Assembly: GCA_022376515.1 (NCBI GenBank)
Contig: WTXI01000030.1
Span: forward strand, 124,001 to 188,000
Source of the DNA: Lactifluus volemus
Lineage: Eukaryota > Basidiomycota > Agaricomycetes > Russulales > Russulaceae
Reading direction: 5' to 3'
Length of the DNA stretch: 64,000 nucleotides
The notes below the pieces were generated by a model. The model did no database searches and was not told the DNA's origin. It was given only the letters and a program-made list of their open reading frames with translations. Both the position numbers and the translations under genes were made by a program. Each line of letters opens with the position of its first letter. Within the stretch, counting starts at the first letter, position 1. This document shows positions 46,501-59,200 of this stretch, one piece after another.

Positions 46501-49064
46501 TCGGGGTCGTCGATGGGGGAGTGCCGTCGCAGGGAAGTTAAGGAATCCAGGGAGAGCGGTTCGACCGCAGCAACAAGCTGTCCCATGATCGATCGAAAGA
46601 GGATCTGTGCTTCATGCGGTTTGAAGTAGCTCTTGAGGACTTCGTCATACAAATCGTCCAACGGATCTTGTGCACTGCGATCTTGAGAGTGTCCCAACAG
46701 GTGTTGGACACACTTTTTTTGGCTATACCCGAAACTAGCAGGGGGGCTATTTATGAATCCATATGCGACAGCTGCCCATTGAAACAAGCCCTCTGCCGCT
46801 TTTGCTAGTTCGAGACCATGCTCTTTGAACATCTCCGAGGGGAGCTGCTTCTCAAGATACATGGTAATATCCTGCTCCGTCTTGGAAGCCAGGTTGGGGT
46901 CATTCATGTAGATGGTGTCAATAGATGACGCTTTGGCGAACGCGGGTTTGACACCATCCTCTGGCCTTGAGGTGATCAGGATACGGAATTCGGATGGGAG
47001 GTCAGCGAGATGCTGAGCAAGGAATGTGTGTAATCCAAAATTTCCAGTTGCGTCACCGCTCTCATCCAATCCGTCGATAATGATAAGGATTGGACCAGGG
47101 AGTGACAAATTTTTGAGCGGTTCGAGAAGGAGGCATTCAAAAATCGTACGATAGTCTCGAGCGCCACGAAGAGACGATTTATCCTTGATGACTCCCCCAA
47201 GCGCATGCTTGAATGCAGGATAGCGATCGGAGAGATCCCGAGCAAGTGTCGTGAAGAGTTGATAAGCCTCCTCTTTGGATCCTTCCTTCCGCAGAAAACT
47301 AAAGTAAGAGCCGAGACCGTTGTCGTCGAAGCGGCGAGCAATTTCATGGGCTATCGAGGATTTTCCTGTGCCTGCCTGGCCGAGGAGGACGAGCCCACGA
47401 TTAGATTTCGGATCCTTAATCCACTTGACAATATGATTCAAAAAATCTTCCCGTGTTCCCGGAAGACAGCGCTTCTCATCGCCGAATCGCCAACCGCCCT
47501 TATAAGGCAATTCTCTGATTATTGCACCTAATTCTGTGTGCTCGTAGTGAGACAGACGATCCGACGATGCTTTGACTATCAGAAGTACTTACCAGATTCT
47601 AGCACAGCAACCTCGGTGGTGACAGCAGCATGGGCAAGGAAATTGTCCCGTAGTCGGACGAGGTTGATGCGGTACTGTTCGATCTTTTCATCAACTTGGC
47701 CGGTGATATTCTTCAACATCCGCCTTCCTGCAAATAATATGCTTATTATGAATGGTCAACGAGAGAGCTCAAGACGACGTACCAACTTGCACATCCTCAG
47801 CATACGATCTTATAAACATAGAACATTCAGAGACACACTCGAGCATCTCTTCGAGGATTGTGGATTGCTTAGACTCCGGCTTGATATTTCTCAACGTGTC
47901 GGCCTCTTCTGCGAATTCGAACACATCGCGTATCGTCCGGAGTAGTAGTTCGACATTTTCGTCCCGTTGAACCTGCTGTAGCAAAGTCTGGCGGCAAGGT
48001 AGACAAAAGGGTGGATGCTCCATATATTCCGAGATGGGATAGAGACGCACCTCGGGAATTTTTGATAGGATACTCCATGCTAGATGTGCATGAGGGTTCA
48101 GCTGTGGAATGGAGGTGAGGCCAGTGCAGGATGGACAGAATCGGCATTGACATACTGCTGCGACGGGACGGACCGTGTCCATCACCCACTTCATAATGTT
48201 GACCGCACTTTTCCATGTTTTTATCGTATTGGTTTTATTGACTGCTTTGTCAGCGCGATCAAGGATATCACGTGACACATCTCCCTTATCGGGTGCTAGT
48301 CGCACCAGCGTAGAGTCCTCAGTGGGAATGTCACGGATCTTGGATGGAGGAATAATGGTTGATGAAGGTCGCGTAGTGTCATTGTGTAGTTGAGAAGGAG
48401 GACGCGCAGCACCTCCTCTAGCACCAGGATTGTTTTGACGGTGGTTGACTGCCACAGGCGGAGTGGAACTTTTTGCTGACACGGCGACCGTGAGGAAGAG
48501 CATGATCGGCTCCGTAGGATGTTTAGTATCTCCATAGGTATTACCCAAAACGATTTCAATTTCTACATGTAGGACGTTCAGCCAGATGCTTGGATAAGGA
48601 TCCTGGAACTAAACGAACCGTTTCGGGGTTCACAGGCTATATCCTTCTTTCCAACGAGGATGTCCGTCCGTATATTCCTTTTTGCATAAAGAGACACAGT
48701 AATATGGGAGTTCGGTTGTACAGAACTGCAGGAGACTCAGTTGTGTTCCATGAATTAAATGGGAGATTTCCTACAATGCGCCGACGTTCTCGTTCCATTC
48801 CACCTGTTGCGCCGCGCTCCCTGGATGCACAGAGCGTGTCCGCCATATTTTATGCCCATCAGTCACAGTAGCATAAAATCCTCTTGTAATCCCAATGAGG
48901 TTCTTGAGACGGGGAAGGTTGTGTGCTTTCAGGACTGGAAGGAAGAAAAGATATCGTAGTTATCAGAGTAGTAAAAGATGCATACCTGTCACCTGCAGCG
49001 AGTGCAAGCTCTGGTTTTCAGGACCTGCCAGTGGGCTGCGGTAATGATTAACGATGCCGGACAT
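43594..49064 (-). CDS. NLR-C: C2-NACHT-WD40 STAND protein with a longer linker
   Basis: The start is MSGIVNHYRSPLAG at 49064. C2-like part: HSLQVT, LKAHNLPRLKNLIG, FYATVTDGHKIW and VEWNENVGA. Between this and the helical region lies an extra Pro/Ser/Arg-rich stretch of about 65 residues (48290-48500) not seen in A, B or D. Helical part: SAVNIMKWVMDTVRPVAA, LNPHAHLAWSILSKIPE and FEFAEEADTLRNIKPE. NACHT exon: CLPGTREDFLNHIVKWIKDP, GQAGTGKSS, ILIIIDGLDESGDA and LITSRPED. The WD exon has 14 repeats plus a degenerate one, then DGWMCGGDNELLLWIP and FVHGSNWATVYEQ. Repeat 5 has lost one residue (RQWTATGEV). NACHT details (SPPASFG, ITMYLEKQLP, TSRPE) group it with NLR-A. Confidence 0.9.
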
Positions 49065-50082
49065 AAGGTGTGGGAGACTTTTGCATACGAATTTGGGGTC
49101 ATCTGGGTGTGTTCGAATCTGAGAAAGTGATACAGGTAAGGAGGTAAGAGTATGAGAGACTGAGGCAACACGCACCATCCGCATTTTGAGAGATCGCTTC
49201 CTCATCTAGGTGTCATCAGGCCTCATCGATTCATCGACATCAACCTCCTCAATTCGGACTAACTCAAGGTTGCCACGATGTTTCTCATTCGCACATCCCG
49301 TGGGAACTTCCTTCCCTTTTTATCTTTGACGTTTTGCCGGTCCGATCCCGCGTTCGATATCAGCTCACTGCCTCTGCTCCTTCTGCTCTATGAATCTATG
49401 TATGAGTTAACACCCCTTTAAGGTCAAACTCTAGTACTCAGAACCTGTAGGATTCCACGAAAGGCAGTGAGGGTGAGACTGGACGTCTGTGAGTGCGTCA
49501 CCTCCACATTTTTGTTCTGCCCTAATTTCGACGCCAAAATGTCAGCCAGGCACTGGCAGTGCAATACCGTGCTTGATTATAGCTCGATTTCGGTACTGAA
49601 CTAGTGTATCATCTGTGGAGTACGCACGACCCCATCCTACTAGTGGACCTTGAAAGACTCCTATGTGCGTAAAGGTGGGGTGTAAGGTAAGGAGGATATG
49701 ACACCCGTTAAGTGCCCTCCGAGAACTACTATGTATCTAGTATCTTTTTTTCGGGGAACACTTTTTTTTTCGTTTGTTAGATCCCTGAATGAGATTCGGA
49801 AGTTGGTTTTGGCCTCTCCCCCGCCAGAATGATTTCCGTCATCATCATCACTCTGACTGTGGTAGAGTCATGAACACATGTCACCATGTGCATCGGTGAG
49901 TTCTATCACCAGCGTGACCTCTCTGTGCGTTACACTTACTTTCCTCTGCCAAATTGTTGACGTCAATTCGTCCAAAGTACGTCCTGGCTCAGGAGCAGCG
50001 TCATGTAAGGAAGTGAACGACATCCACAAGCCATGGACTCACACCGCGTCATCGGGCATATTCGCATGTGTGAGCTCCACAT
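49065..50082. other. Intergenic upstream of NLR-C
   Basis: No gene is seen. Parts resemble the region upstream of NLR-A (see the entry at 31576). Contains T8 runs near 49745 and 49765. Confidence 0.45.
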
Positions 50083-51738
50083 ATGAGATCCATATGCCCC
50101 GCATCCGTGTCCCCATCATCCTCTACGTCTGCTGTGGTGCGTCGTTTTGTGGGGACAGTGTTCGAACGCGATGTCTCACTCTGGCGCTTTAGGTTACCAA
50201 TATCCTGGAGCGCTTGGTGCTAGTGACGAAGCGGAACAGCCCCACGCCCGAAATCCTCAATACGATTTACGAACAGATATCACGCCGCACCGTTGTACCC
50301 AACAATCTCGTCTGGCCCAAGACTCAGCCCGGTTCTCGCCACCAGGAACCTGTGCAGTTGATCACGGACCTCTGTAGAGACCCTGGCTATTCCCACTTGG
50401 AGGCCGAACTCGAGAACCGTCACCGCAAACTCGAACAAGTCCTGGCTCAGAAGAAGGAACAAGAGCGAGCGGCGCGCAATGAAAGCGTGAAGCGGAGAAA
50501 CACAGGCTTCGCCTACAGCAGATTCACGCTGAACTTGTCGACTCTGAGAACTCTCTGCGCTGTAATCTATACGCTTCACGTATCCGCGAGGAGAAGTTAC
50601 AAGCCGATCTACTTGCTGCCTCACAAGAACGCGACAGTCTCAAGAAGCTCGTTTCCGCTGCAGAAGCCCGCCGCGAAGAAGCTGAGAAGGCCTCGCTGAT
50701 GGCGCGCGTGAGACTCGGTGGCGCCCTGGATGGTGCTTGTATGGCGCGGGAAGAGCAGGATCACCAGATGAAGCTCACATCAGAGAACGAGTGTCTCGCA
50801 CGGTCGACCGCCGAAGAGTTGCACATGGCGCTTGCAAAGCTCAAGGATTCCGAAGACAAGGTCGCGCATCTGGGCTCCGAGTTGGAACGCGAACGTGAAT
50901 GCCTCGCACGCGAGATGAAGGAGATTTTGGACGGACAAGTCGAGATGCGGGAACGCCATAGAACTGATATGCTCCGCATCGGTAGCGAAGCCAAGGACGC
51001 GCAAGTGCAACTCGATGGTCTGTTTGATGTGCTCTCGCGATTCGGTGCCCGCAATGGCGACAAGAAGCGGTCCTCGTTCGGCAAGATTCGTCCATTCCGA
51101 CGTCGACCTCGCATGAATGCGCTACTACGCGACACTGGTCAGCCTCCGCCACTCCTAGAACTGAATCTCGATCCTCCTCTGGCCACTCGCCGCGCTTTTT
51201 TCGATCCTACTTCTCGTTTCTCCTCTACACGCCGACTTGCCAACTTGCCGACGACGCTCGAACTAGGCCAGATCTCCGCATGGTTCGAGGACATATCCGA
51301 CGCTGCACAAGTCCAGCGGGTGGCTATGGAAGACCTACTTGAGCGAATGTGTCAACTCGAATCCGAGCGCGCTCAGGAGGTGGAGTCTAGCGAATGCGAG
51401 AGAAGGCGGTTGGAGGACGAGTTGGCGGAGACGGGCGAGCAACTCCACTTGGCGCATGAAGATGTCCTCAGGTTGTGTCAGGAACTCGATCGAGAGAAAG
51501 AAGCGCGAGGGGAGGCCGAGGCGCATGCACATGCCATCGAACGTGAACTGGACGCGTGTCGGGAGGAGCTGCAAGAGGTCCAAGGTGCGCGCCACTCGGA
51601 GCAGATCGAGGAGTTGCGTCTACGCAGCGCGGAGGTGGAGTCGAGCTAGAGGAAACTCAAATCCGGTGTTCACAAGTCACATTGCTGTCCGCTGCGCTAC
51701 AACAGCGCGTATCTGATTTGGAAGGTGAACTTTGGTGA
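50083..51738 (+). CDS. Coiled-coil protein of unknown function, two apparent frameshifts
   Basis: A possible start MRSICPASVSP at 50083 is joined by a short intron to VTNILERLVLVTKRNSP and RTVVPNNLVWP. From about 50400 the text is a heptad-rich coiled coil (LEAELENRHRKLEQVLAQ, REAEKHRLRLQQIHAEL, LGSELERERECLAREM), then a basic patch KIRPFRRRPR, then more coiled coil (LEDELAETGEQLHLAHED). Reading the coiled coil without a break needs one extra base near 50484 and again near 51639; after the second shift it continues VELEETQIR, LLSAALQQRVSDLEGEL to a stop at 51738. The coding bias holds across both shifts, so they are recent decay or sequence errors. No family recognised. Confidence 0.55.
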
Positions 51739-51779
51739 ACTGAGGGCGCTGAAATGTGCCGCTCAGGTGTGCTCAGCGA

Positions 51780-53400
51780 CGACACCAGACATTCTCCCTG
51801 GTGTGTGCCACTATGAATTTCCCGTTATCTCGTTTGCTAATAAATTTGCGTTGTCATTAGATCTCGATGCAACCATGTACAGTACGGATATACCAGCGTC
51901 GACAATTCTGTCATCATCATCTTACCGTCCCGATTTGCCACTGCCACCATCGTCATCGCAATTTAGCAACAGCTCGGTCGACACATGCGACCAAGAATAT
52001 TCACTATGCACTTTCCAGGATATCCACAACGTAGACCCCACAAATGACTTTTCTTCATTCTCACACCATCCTCAACACATCTCACCGTTTCAAGACCTCA
52101 CGTCTCCAGCTTGTTATCCCAGCGCACAACAAGGGTCCGGGACTAGCATTCAGGTGAGCGACGTAACTTGTATGTATTCTTGTAGACAGATCACTGATGT
52201 CCATGGAGACCGAGGAAAGTGCAGATGACTTGATGATTCTGGTCTCTCAGACAGCTCCGCCGTTGCCATCGTTTCACGTGGAATCAGCGGAGGATATGAT
52301 TCTCGATCGTACATCGCCGGTCTCGGACAGACGTAAGCAACTTTTGATTTCCCGATGTGATATCGCTGATCGTTGTGCGACAGAACCACTACCATTTTCG
52401 GACAATCCCCGCGACGTGCCGCTGCCTTCGCCTTTCGCCTCTCCGCATTTGTCAAGTCTTCCTCCATTTTTATTCGACTACTCTAAAAGTAGGGTTTATT
52501 TAATTTCCCCCGAGGCAAACCACTGATCATTGAGTGTCAGGACCCTTGGTACCCATTCCGCCCTGCCAAACACGGCTCAGCCTTTCGCAGCTCTAAAAGG
52601 TAATTTGATGCCGAGTCGTCATATAGAGACAGCCTCATCCTCTCCCGTCAGAACACTCAGATTCTCAGCCTCTCTCACCTCAAACGTACCTCGACCATTT
52701 TCACCAGTCCCGACTCTTCCATCAGACAGCTCCATCGAAATTATATTAGACACCGTAAGTTAATTAGCGTCCAGAATCAGCAGAGGCAATTGCTGATGCC
52801 GACCGTCATATCAGGACCATCGGTCGAACGTCACCCAGAAAGCTTGCCTTTGTCTCGCTCAGATGATTCCTGCGATGCATTACCAGACTCGCATCCATCT
52901 TCCGTCAGTTCTCAGCCCCTTTTCTTCCAGCGATCTCAAATTAACATTGTCTTGACTCCATGAAGCGTCATCTAAATTGAAGCGAGATCGCAGCAGTACT
53001 ACTACCACGACAAATTTCTTCTCCAGACGGACACCCTTACGATTGCCCCCCTTTCTCCTGCCACCTCGAATGCTGTGCTTGCTCGGTTGATGGGTAGTGA
53101 AATACCTTCTGCGCCCAGCCCCCAAGGTGACGATGATGAATCATGTCATAATCTCCCATCATGGCTCACGACAACGACAGATTGCCCATTATCTCCTATC
53201 AGATGCGATGTTATCATGGCCGCGGCAGAGCCTGAGGTGATGCCCTCAAACTTGCAACCTGCGGCAAATCACTTACCCATGTTCCCAGTCTCCTACTACT
53301 GGCGACCCGGATGTCGTAATGGACGTAACATCACCCGCCAATTACCCAGATCCTCGCTCTCCTCCGCCGACATCGCATTCTGATATTCTGGGCATAGTAC
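51780..53400 (+). CDS. Possible Ser/Pro-rich disordered protein, exon structure unresolved
   Basis: Frames on the plus strand share one style: very rich in Ser, Pro, Thr and Asp with little hydrophobic text (STILSSSSYRPDLPLPPSSS, METEESADDLMILVSQTAPP, LPSFHVESAEDMILDRTSP, SSPVRTLRFSASL, VPTLPSDSSIEIILD). Plausible GT-AG introns lie between them, for example from about 52154 to 52184. It could be a separate gene or the disordered C-terminal part of the coiled-coil gene upstream. No domain is recognised. Confidence 0.35.
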
Positions 53401-53912
53401 AAGCGATGCTTTCTGAAGACGTCAAGTGGTTCTAGCTGGACACACGAAGCCCGACTACGGTCTACCCTTTTTTTGTGAGCATATATCGAGGACCAGCAAT
53501 CGTAGCAGATCTGGCTGACATGTTGATGATGGCGCTACAGGACCAATCGCTTCGGAAGGGTCAGGTGGCGCGTGGAGTGAAAAGAGGGCGAAAAGGAGAT
53601 TCAAAAACTTCCGGCAAGCTGGAATTGGACACGGTGAGATCTGAGATATGAATTGCGGAAGCCCCCTCTGTGTAGTCGCCAGTTGGTGATAGATTTCCTT
53701 TGTTTGCGATGACATGATGGAGATGTGATCCCGCGCAGTCATTCCACCTATATTTCCCCCTCACCGAAGGATGTAGTGTGGTGCAACGTGTGTTTCAGCA
53801 GCCTCAGAGCATGCGATCAGGCAACAACACACAGCCCATGGCGTATGCGCCTCATACCCTTCTTCATTTCTTGCATTGGATGACATACCATAGCTATGAA
53901 TATGAAATGTAT

Positions 53913-55354
53913 TTAATGACTGAGCCGTGATACGAATAAGCGACTCGAAGTCATTCGTGCAGGTTGTTCCCATAGCCCAGTCGCCAGTGTGATACCTTCT
54001 TGTGCAGTTTCGTTCCCAACTATGAAAAGGCTGTGTAACGAGGGGAGTATTTCTGCAACTGATTCCCCCGTGAGACCTTGTAACGCAAGTGCGATGGATG
54101 ACTCTAGCATGACAGGTATTTCAAGACACTGGATAGTGGGAAATATATGGAAAAGTTGGGACCACAGAATGGAATTTATCTCGGGTCCGTCTTGTTGGAC
54201 CCTGCGCTTCGGGTGGCACTTGATGTTGAGTGACTTGATGCGAGAGAAGATGGGCAGAATCTGACTGCATATCCGTGTTACAGAAATGATTTGCCAATCC
54301 GGCCTACTGCAATGGATGTACAATGAGGGAGGGATTGCGGAATGACACATTGTACTTGAGGGAAAAGAGATAGAAGTCCTATAATGCAGATCAAATTCCA
54401 TGGTTAGACTGGATGGCCTGAACGAGTCCAGAAGACCAATGAACCGGATGGTTTTGGGGATATCAGAGAGAAACTTGGTGCTGAAGCCAAATTGAGCCCC
54501 ATGGAAGATGGTTATCTGGAAGTCATCAAGTAGAGGGGCATCGATTCTGGCCACGAGGAGTTCTAAGTATTCGCTCGTACCTTCAAATTCAAATCGAGTG
54601 AGAGCGGGGAGAACAAAATGGGGCGGCTGTGGTGAAAGTAGAACTTGGTTCACTATGTCTCTGAGGTGAAGGGAATCGACTGGATGGAAATTGATGATAA
54701 GGGATTTGAGCTTTGGCAGTGCAGACAGGGATGTGGCCATTTCCGGAGGCGGAATGTACCCAAATTCAGGTATATGGAAAAGATGAAGAGATGTGAGGTT
54801 GCTTGTAGAGGAGAGGAATTGTGGCAACGACGGAAATGTGATATTCCGGAGAACGAGTTCTTGCAGAGACGGGGCAGATCCGTTCAAGAATGTATTGGGA
54901 AGAGGCCTAATAAATGTAATGTAAGGGATCTCAATTCCGGAAACGGCTTCTGTATCACCGTGACAATCTGTTCCCATAGACCATCCAGAATGGTCATATA
55001 AATCTGGTGTACGCGATGACGTTGTTCCAATGCAGCAACAGTATTGCCCTTCCAGTCAGTGTCCCAGTTTCCGAATAAGACAACGAGAGGAAATGGTGGC
55101 CAGACATCCAACGACTTCCTCACAGGTGAATTTACCGTACAAATAAGCCGCACATTGAGACGAGTTGGTGATTCAAAAACAATGTATCGCCATCGTTGGC
55201 ATACATGCACCAACTTCAGCCAATTCCATGGAAACAATTTGTCTTTGTCGGGGATAACTTGATAAAACTCAAATACCACGAGGAGGACATCGTCAGGGAG
55301 AGATCCAATTGTTACTTGTTGGAACCCCTGACCCTGGCCTGCACGGTTCAACAC
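53913..55354 (-). CDS. F-box protein with leucine-rich C-terminal part, one apparent frameshift
   Basis: The start MLNRAGQGQGFQQVTIGSL at 55354 leads into an F-box: SLPDDVLLVVFEFYQ, WLKLVHVCQRWRYIVFESP and LNVRLICT. It continues with VTVIQKPFPELRSLTL. The rest is read in another frame: NTFLNGSAPSLQELVLRNI, FLSSTSNLTSLHLFHIPE, YIPPPEMATSLSALPKLKSL and so on to a stop at 53913. The switch lies at about 54906-54920 and needs one base; no GT-AG intron restores frame. The layout (F-box, then leucine-rich hydrophobic text) is that of the large Agaricomycete F-box family, whose members link substrates to Skp1-Cullin ubiquitin ligases. Length about 510 residues fits the family. Target unknown. Confidence 0.75.
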
Positions 55355-55630
55355 AACTCAGCAATAGATATGGTTATCTCAGATGAGCCTTACCTAGCCC
55401 TTGTTGAGACAACGATGTGGTCTGTTGAAGTGCAACAATGTTTTTGCTGTTGGGACAACAATCCATTTGCGTCAAAGGGGTTGGTTGACTAGTGTCACTG
55501 GTTACCTTGCTTGTTACCTTGCTTGCAAGCGGGCCAAATTCGCACGTGATTGCAGGAACCATCAAAAGTTTACATAACAATCGCACCTTTACCCCTCCTT
55601 CTCTCATGGGTTATTTCGATCGACACCATC

Positions 55631-55654
55631 GGCGTGACCCGTCAGGGTCACGCC
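55631..55654. repeat. Perfect hairpin, 10-base stem and 4-base loop
   Basis: GGCGTGACCC, loop GTCA, then GGGTCACGCC. All ten pairs match, six or more of them G-C. It stands alone between two minus-strand genes and is not followed by a T run. Confidence 0.9.
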
Positions 55655-56029
55655 CACTGTTGCAGTACACCATCCTTCGCTGCCTGTGAAATGTATGGTA
55701 GTTGTGTCCTGAGAGAAGAAGTGGACGTTACCAACATGGAGGGTACTGTTGGCGTGTACGTGGACCGGGCAAACTAAGTGGCGATGGTGTCGTAAGGTGT
55801 CGCAGAAGGCATCGGGAACAGCGACCGCGTCCGGCACATGAAGGAGGCGGAGGTGCGTGGCAAGACTCACAGTACAGACGACGAGAACGACCGGGGTATT
55901 TGTACTAAATCCAAAGAGTGTGTATGTTAATGTACAAATAGTAAAGTTCTGTCAATATATCACACTACTTGCAACCTGCACAGTCGTAACTTTGGCGCGA
56001 AACTTAGGACCCGGACGCGCAGGCTGGAA

Positions 56030-56235
56030 ATTGGAATGGCCGACTCGTCCTGCGAAGGCGCGAGAGAGGAGAGATGAGCGGGAGCCTAGAAACACACCAC
56101 AAGCAGCAGATGATATGAAATGTTTTGAATGTTTGTTGATTGCCAGTACATGAAATGCCACTAACAACAGAAGTAACAATAGTCTGGTGAAACTAGGCAG
56201 ATATATCGAGAATAAAACATCACAAATAACTTATT
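56030..56235. repeat. NLR 3' flank repeat, copy next to NLR-D
   Basis: Shared with 62945-63155 downstream of NLR-E: GGGAGCC followed by AGAAACACACC, GCAGCAGATGA, then AATAGTC and GGTGA, and ACTTATTCTAATTCGAC just before the NLR stop. Confidence 0.75.
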
Positions 56236-59200
56236 CTAATTCGACAGATTGTGAATATATACTGTAGCCCAATTCGATCCGTACACAAAGTTTGCTAAGT
56301 CAAGCCACGTTTCGTGTTGACCTCCAATCCATAATGTGTTAGCTCTCTGAAAATAAGGCCGGTAAAGGTATGGAATCCACAAAAGAAGTTCCTTGTCTTC
56401 CCCACACATCCAACCATCACTATTGATCAAAAACTTGTTCATAAGATCGACCTTCTCGATATCTCCTGTTCTGGCTTTCTTGACATGAATCGTGGGATCT
56501 CGCGAGGCCGAAGTGACGGGCTGCCTATCTGGCGAGATGGCAGCAGAATCGATCGACTTGTTGTATCCAGCTGTTCGCTCTCCTGTTGCAACGTCCCACA
56601 CGCGAACCGTGCAATCATTTGAAGCAGAGACAACGCGCTTCCCATCTGGAGAGAACGCAACATAGTTGACGCTGTCTCTGTGCCCAATAAATGGGCCCGC
56701 AACGGCTTCTCCTGTTTCGGCGTCCCACACACGAACCGTGTGATCGTCCGAGGCCGACGCGATGTGTTTCCCATCTGGCGAGAACGCAACAAAGTTGACC
56801 ACGTTGGTATGTCCAATAAACGAGCCCGCTGCGAGATCTCCTGTTGTGACGTCCCACACGCGAATCGTGCAATCTCTCTGGCCCGAAGCGATGCGTTGCC
56901 CATCTGGTGAAAACGAAACAGAAAGGCTTGAGAAAAAATCCGTTTGTGTAAATGGGCCTGCTATGACCTCTCCTGTTGCAGCATCCCACATGCGACACGT
57001 GCCATCTCGCGAAGCCGAGGCAATCCGCCGCCCGTCCGGCGAGAATGCAACATGACAGACCCAATGGGAGTGTCCAAAAAATGGGCCGGCTACGACGTCT
57101 CCTGTAACAGCATCCCATACGTGAATCGTACAATGACCTGAGCCGGAGGCGATGAGCTTCCCGTCCGGCGAGAATGCAACACAAAGGATCCAAGGAGTCT
57201 GTGGGGCAGTAAATGGGCCCGCTACAACCTCTCCTGTTGTAGAATCCCACACGCGAATCGTGCAATCTCGCGAGGCTGATGCGATGCGCTGTCCATCTGG
57301 TGAGAATGCAACATAAATGACCCGGTCGGTGTGTCCGGTAAACGCGACGACCTTCCCCGTTGTGGCGTCCCACACGCAAACTGACTGGTCGAACGAGGCC
57401 GAGGCGATGCGCCGGCCATCTGGGGAGAATGTAACACAAGACACCCAATTGTTGTGTCCAGTAAACGAGTCTGTCACGAGATCTCCTGTCGGCGTACCCC
57501 ACACGCGAATCGTATGATCTTTCGAGGCCGAGGCGATACGTTGATCATCCGGTGAGAGTGCAACAGAAATGACCCCTTGGGTGTGTCCGAGAAACGGGCC
57601 CGCATCCATATCTCCTGTTGCGGCATCCCACACACGTATCGTGCAATCTTCTGAAGCAGTGGTGATGCGCTTCCCGTCCGACGAGAATCTCACAGAGTTG
57701 ACGTGACGTGAGTGTCCAACAAACCGGCCCGCTACGACCCCTCCTGTTGCATCCCACACGCGAATCTTGGAATCTCTTGAGGCCGAAGCGACGCGTCGCC
57801 CATCTGGAGAGATAGCAACAGAAATGACCTTATCGGTGTGGCCAAAAAATGGATCAGCTACGACCTCTCCTGTTGTGGCATCCCACAAGCCAATCGTTTC
57901 ATCGTCTGACGCTGAGGCAATCCACTTCCCGTCCGGCGAAAATTCAAGAGAGTTGATGGGAAGTATGTGTCCAGTAAACGGGCCCGACACAACCTCAGCT
58001 GTTGCCGCATCCCACACACGAATCGTGCAATCATTTGAAGCCGAGGCAATGTGCTTCCCGTCCGGTGAGAACGAAACACAGTTGACCGAATCGGTGTGTC
58101 CAATAAATGGGCCTGCCACCACCTCTCCCGTTGTCGCATCCCACACCCGGATCGTGTGATCTCGTGAGGCAGAGCAAATGTGCTGACCACCCGGAGAAAA
58201 TGCAACAGAAAGGACCGCATCGGTATGTCCAATAAACGGGCCCGCTACTAGCTCCCCCGTTGTTGCATCCCAAACCCGAATTGTGCGATCTTCTGAGCCA
58301 GAAGCAACGTGCTCCCCATCCGGGGATATTGCAACAGCGGATAGTGGTTCATCGTGTGCGTAGATCGTCATTTGAAGTGCAGGCCATTGAGACAACTGCC
58401 CGCGTTCCAAGGTTAGTGTCCGAGGAAATAGGTGACTGTATCGATTGAAGATGTGGGAAGAGCTTGGTGTGAAAGGGAGTGCCGAGATATAGATATGCGG
58501 AGCGCTCCTCGCCATCGCCATCCCAAAATACTGCACAAACGAGGTCCCATCGGTCACCAATTCCAACAGATTCTGCACCTCCGTTTCGGAAGCCTGTTGC
58601 AATTTCACACATCAATCACTACATGTCATATCATACAATAGCATATACGTACCTTTCCCTGGCCGGACAGCAGCCAGGTCTTCAGGGATGACAGTGCTGA
58701 TAAGGCAAGGCGCAAACTACTCTTGACGCTAAGTGCTTCCAGCCAAAACAGAAACTTGGTCTCGAACAGGGATTGAAGTTTCACGAAGAGGTCGCGTTCG
58801 AAAGGAACGTGTTCCAAATGGTCGTCCCAGAAAACACAGGCATAAGATAGTGCAGGTGGAACGTGTTTAGCAATTCGAGCCTCGATATCTGGGACGTCAC
58901 TGTTCGCGAGATACGATGACTCGAGTTCACAAATGTTGAATTTGAGCTTGTCGAGCATTAAACCAAGGCAGGCATATGCCAACTGTTGGTGGGCGTCGCC
59001 GAGGTCGATATAGAAGACATTGCTCTTCTTGCTGACAAGAAAGTCTCGGAATGACGTATGGAGAGGAACGATGGGACCTGTTTGAGATGACGACGTCACG
59101 TTACTCAACAATGAGCCAAGGAGATGAAGAATTTCAAGAATAAGAGCCGGATCGGAATCCTCGGGGTCATCAACTGGAGCATGCCGTCGCAGGGAAAGCA

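Larger units (their letters stand above)
55355..56235. other. Intergenic between the F-box gene and NLR-D
   Basis: No gene is seen. It holds a short direct repeat TTACCTTGCTTG (two copies, 55502-55525) and a strong hairpin (55631-55654). From about 56030 onward the sequence is shared with the region between DOT1 and NLR-E. Confidence 0.5.
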
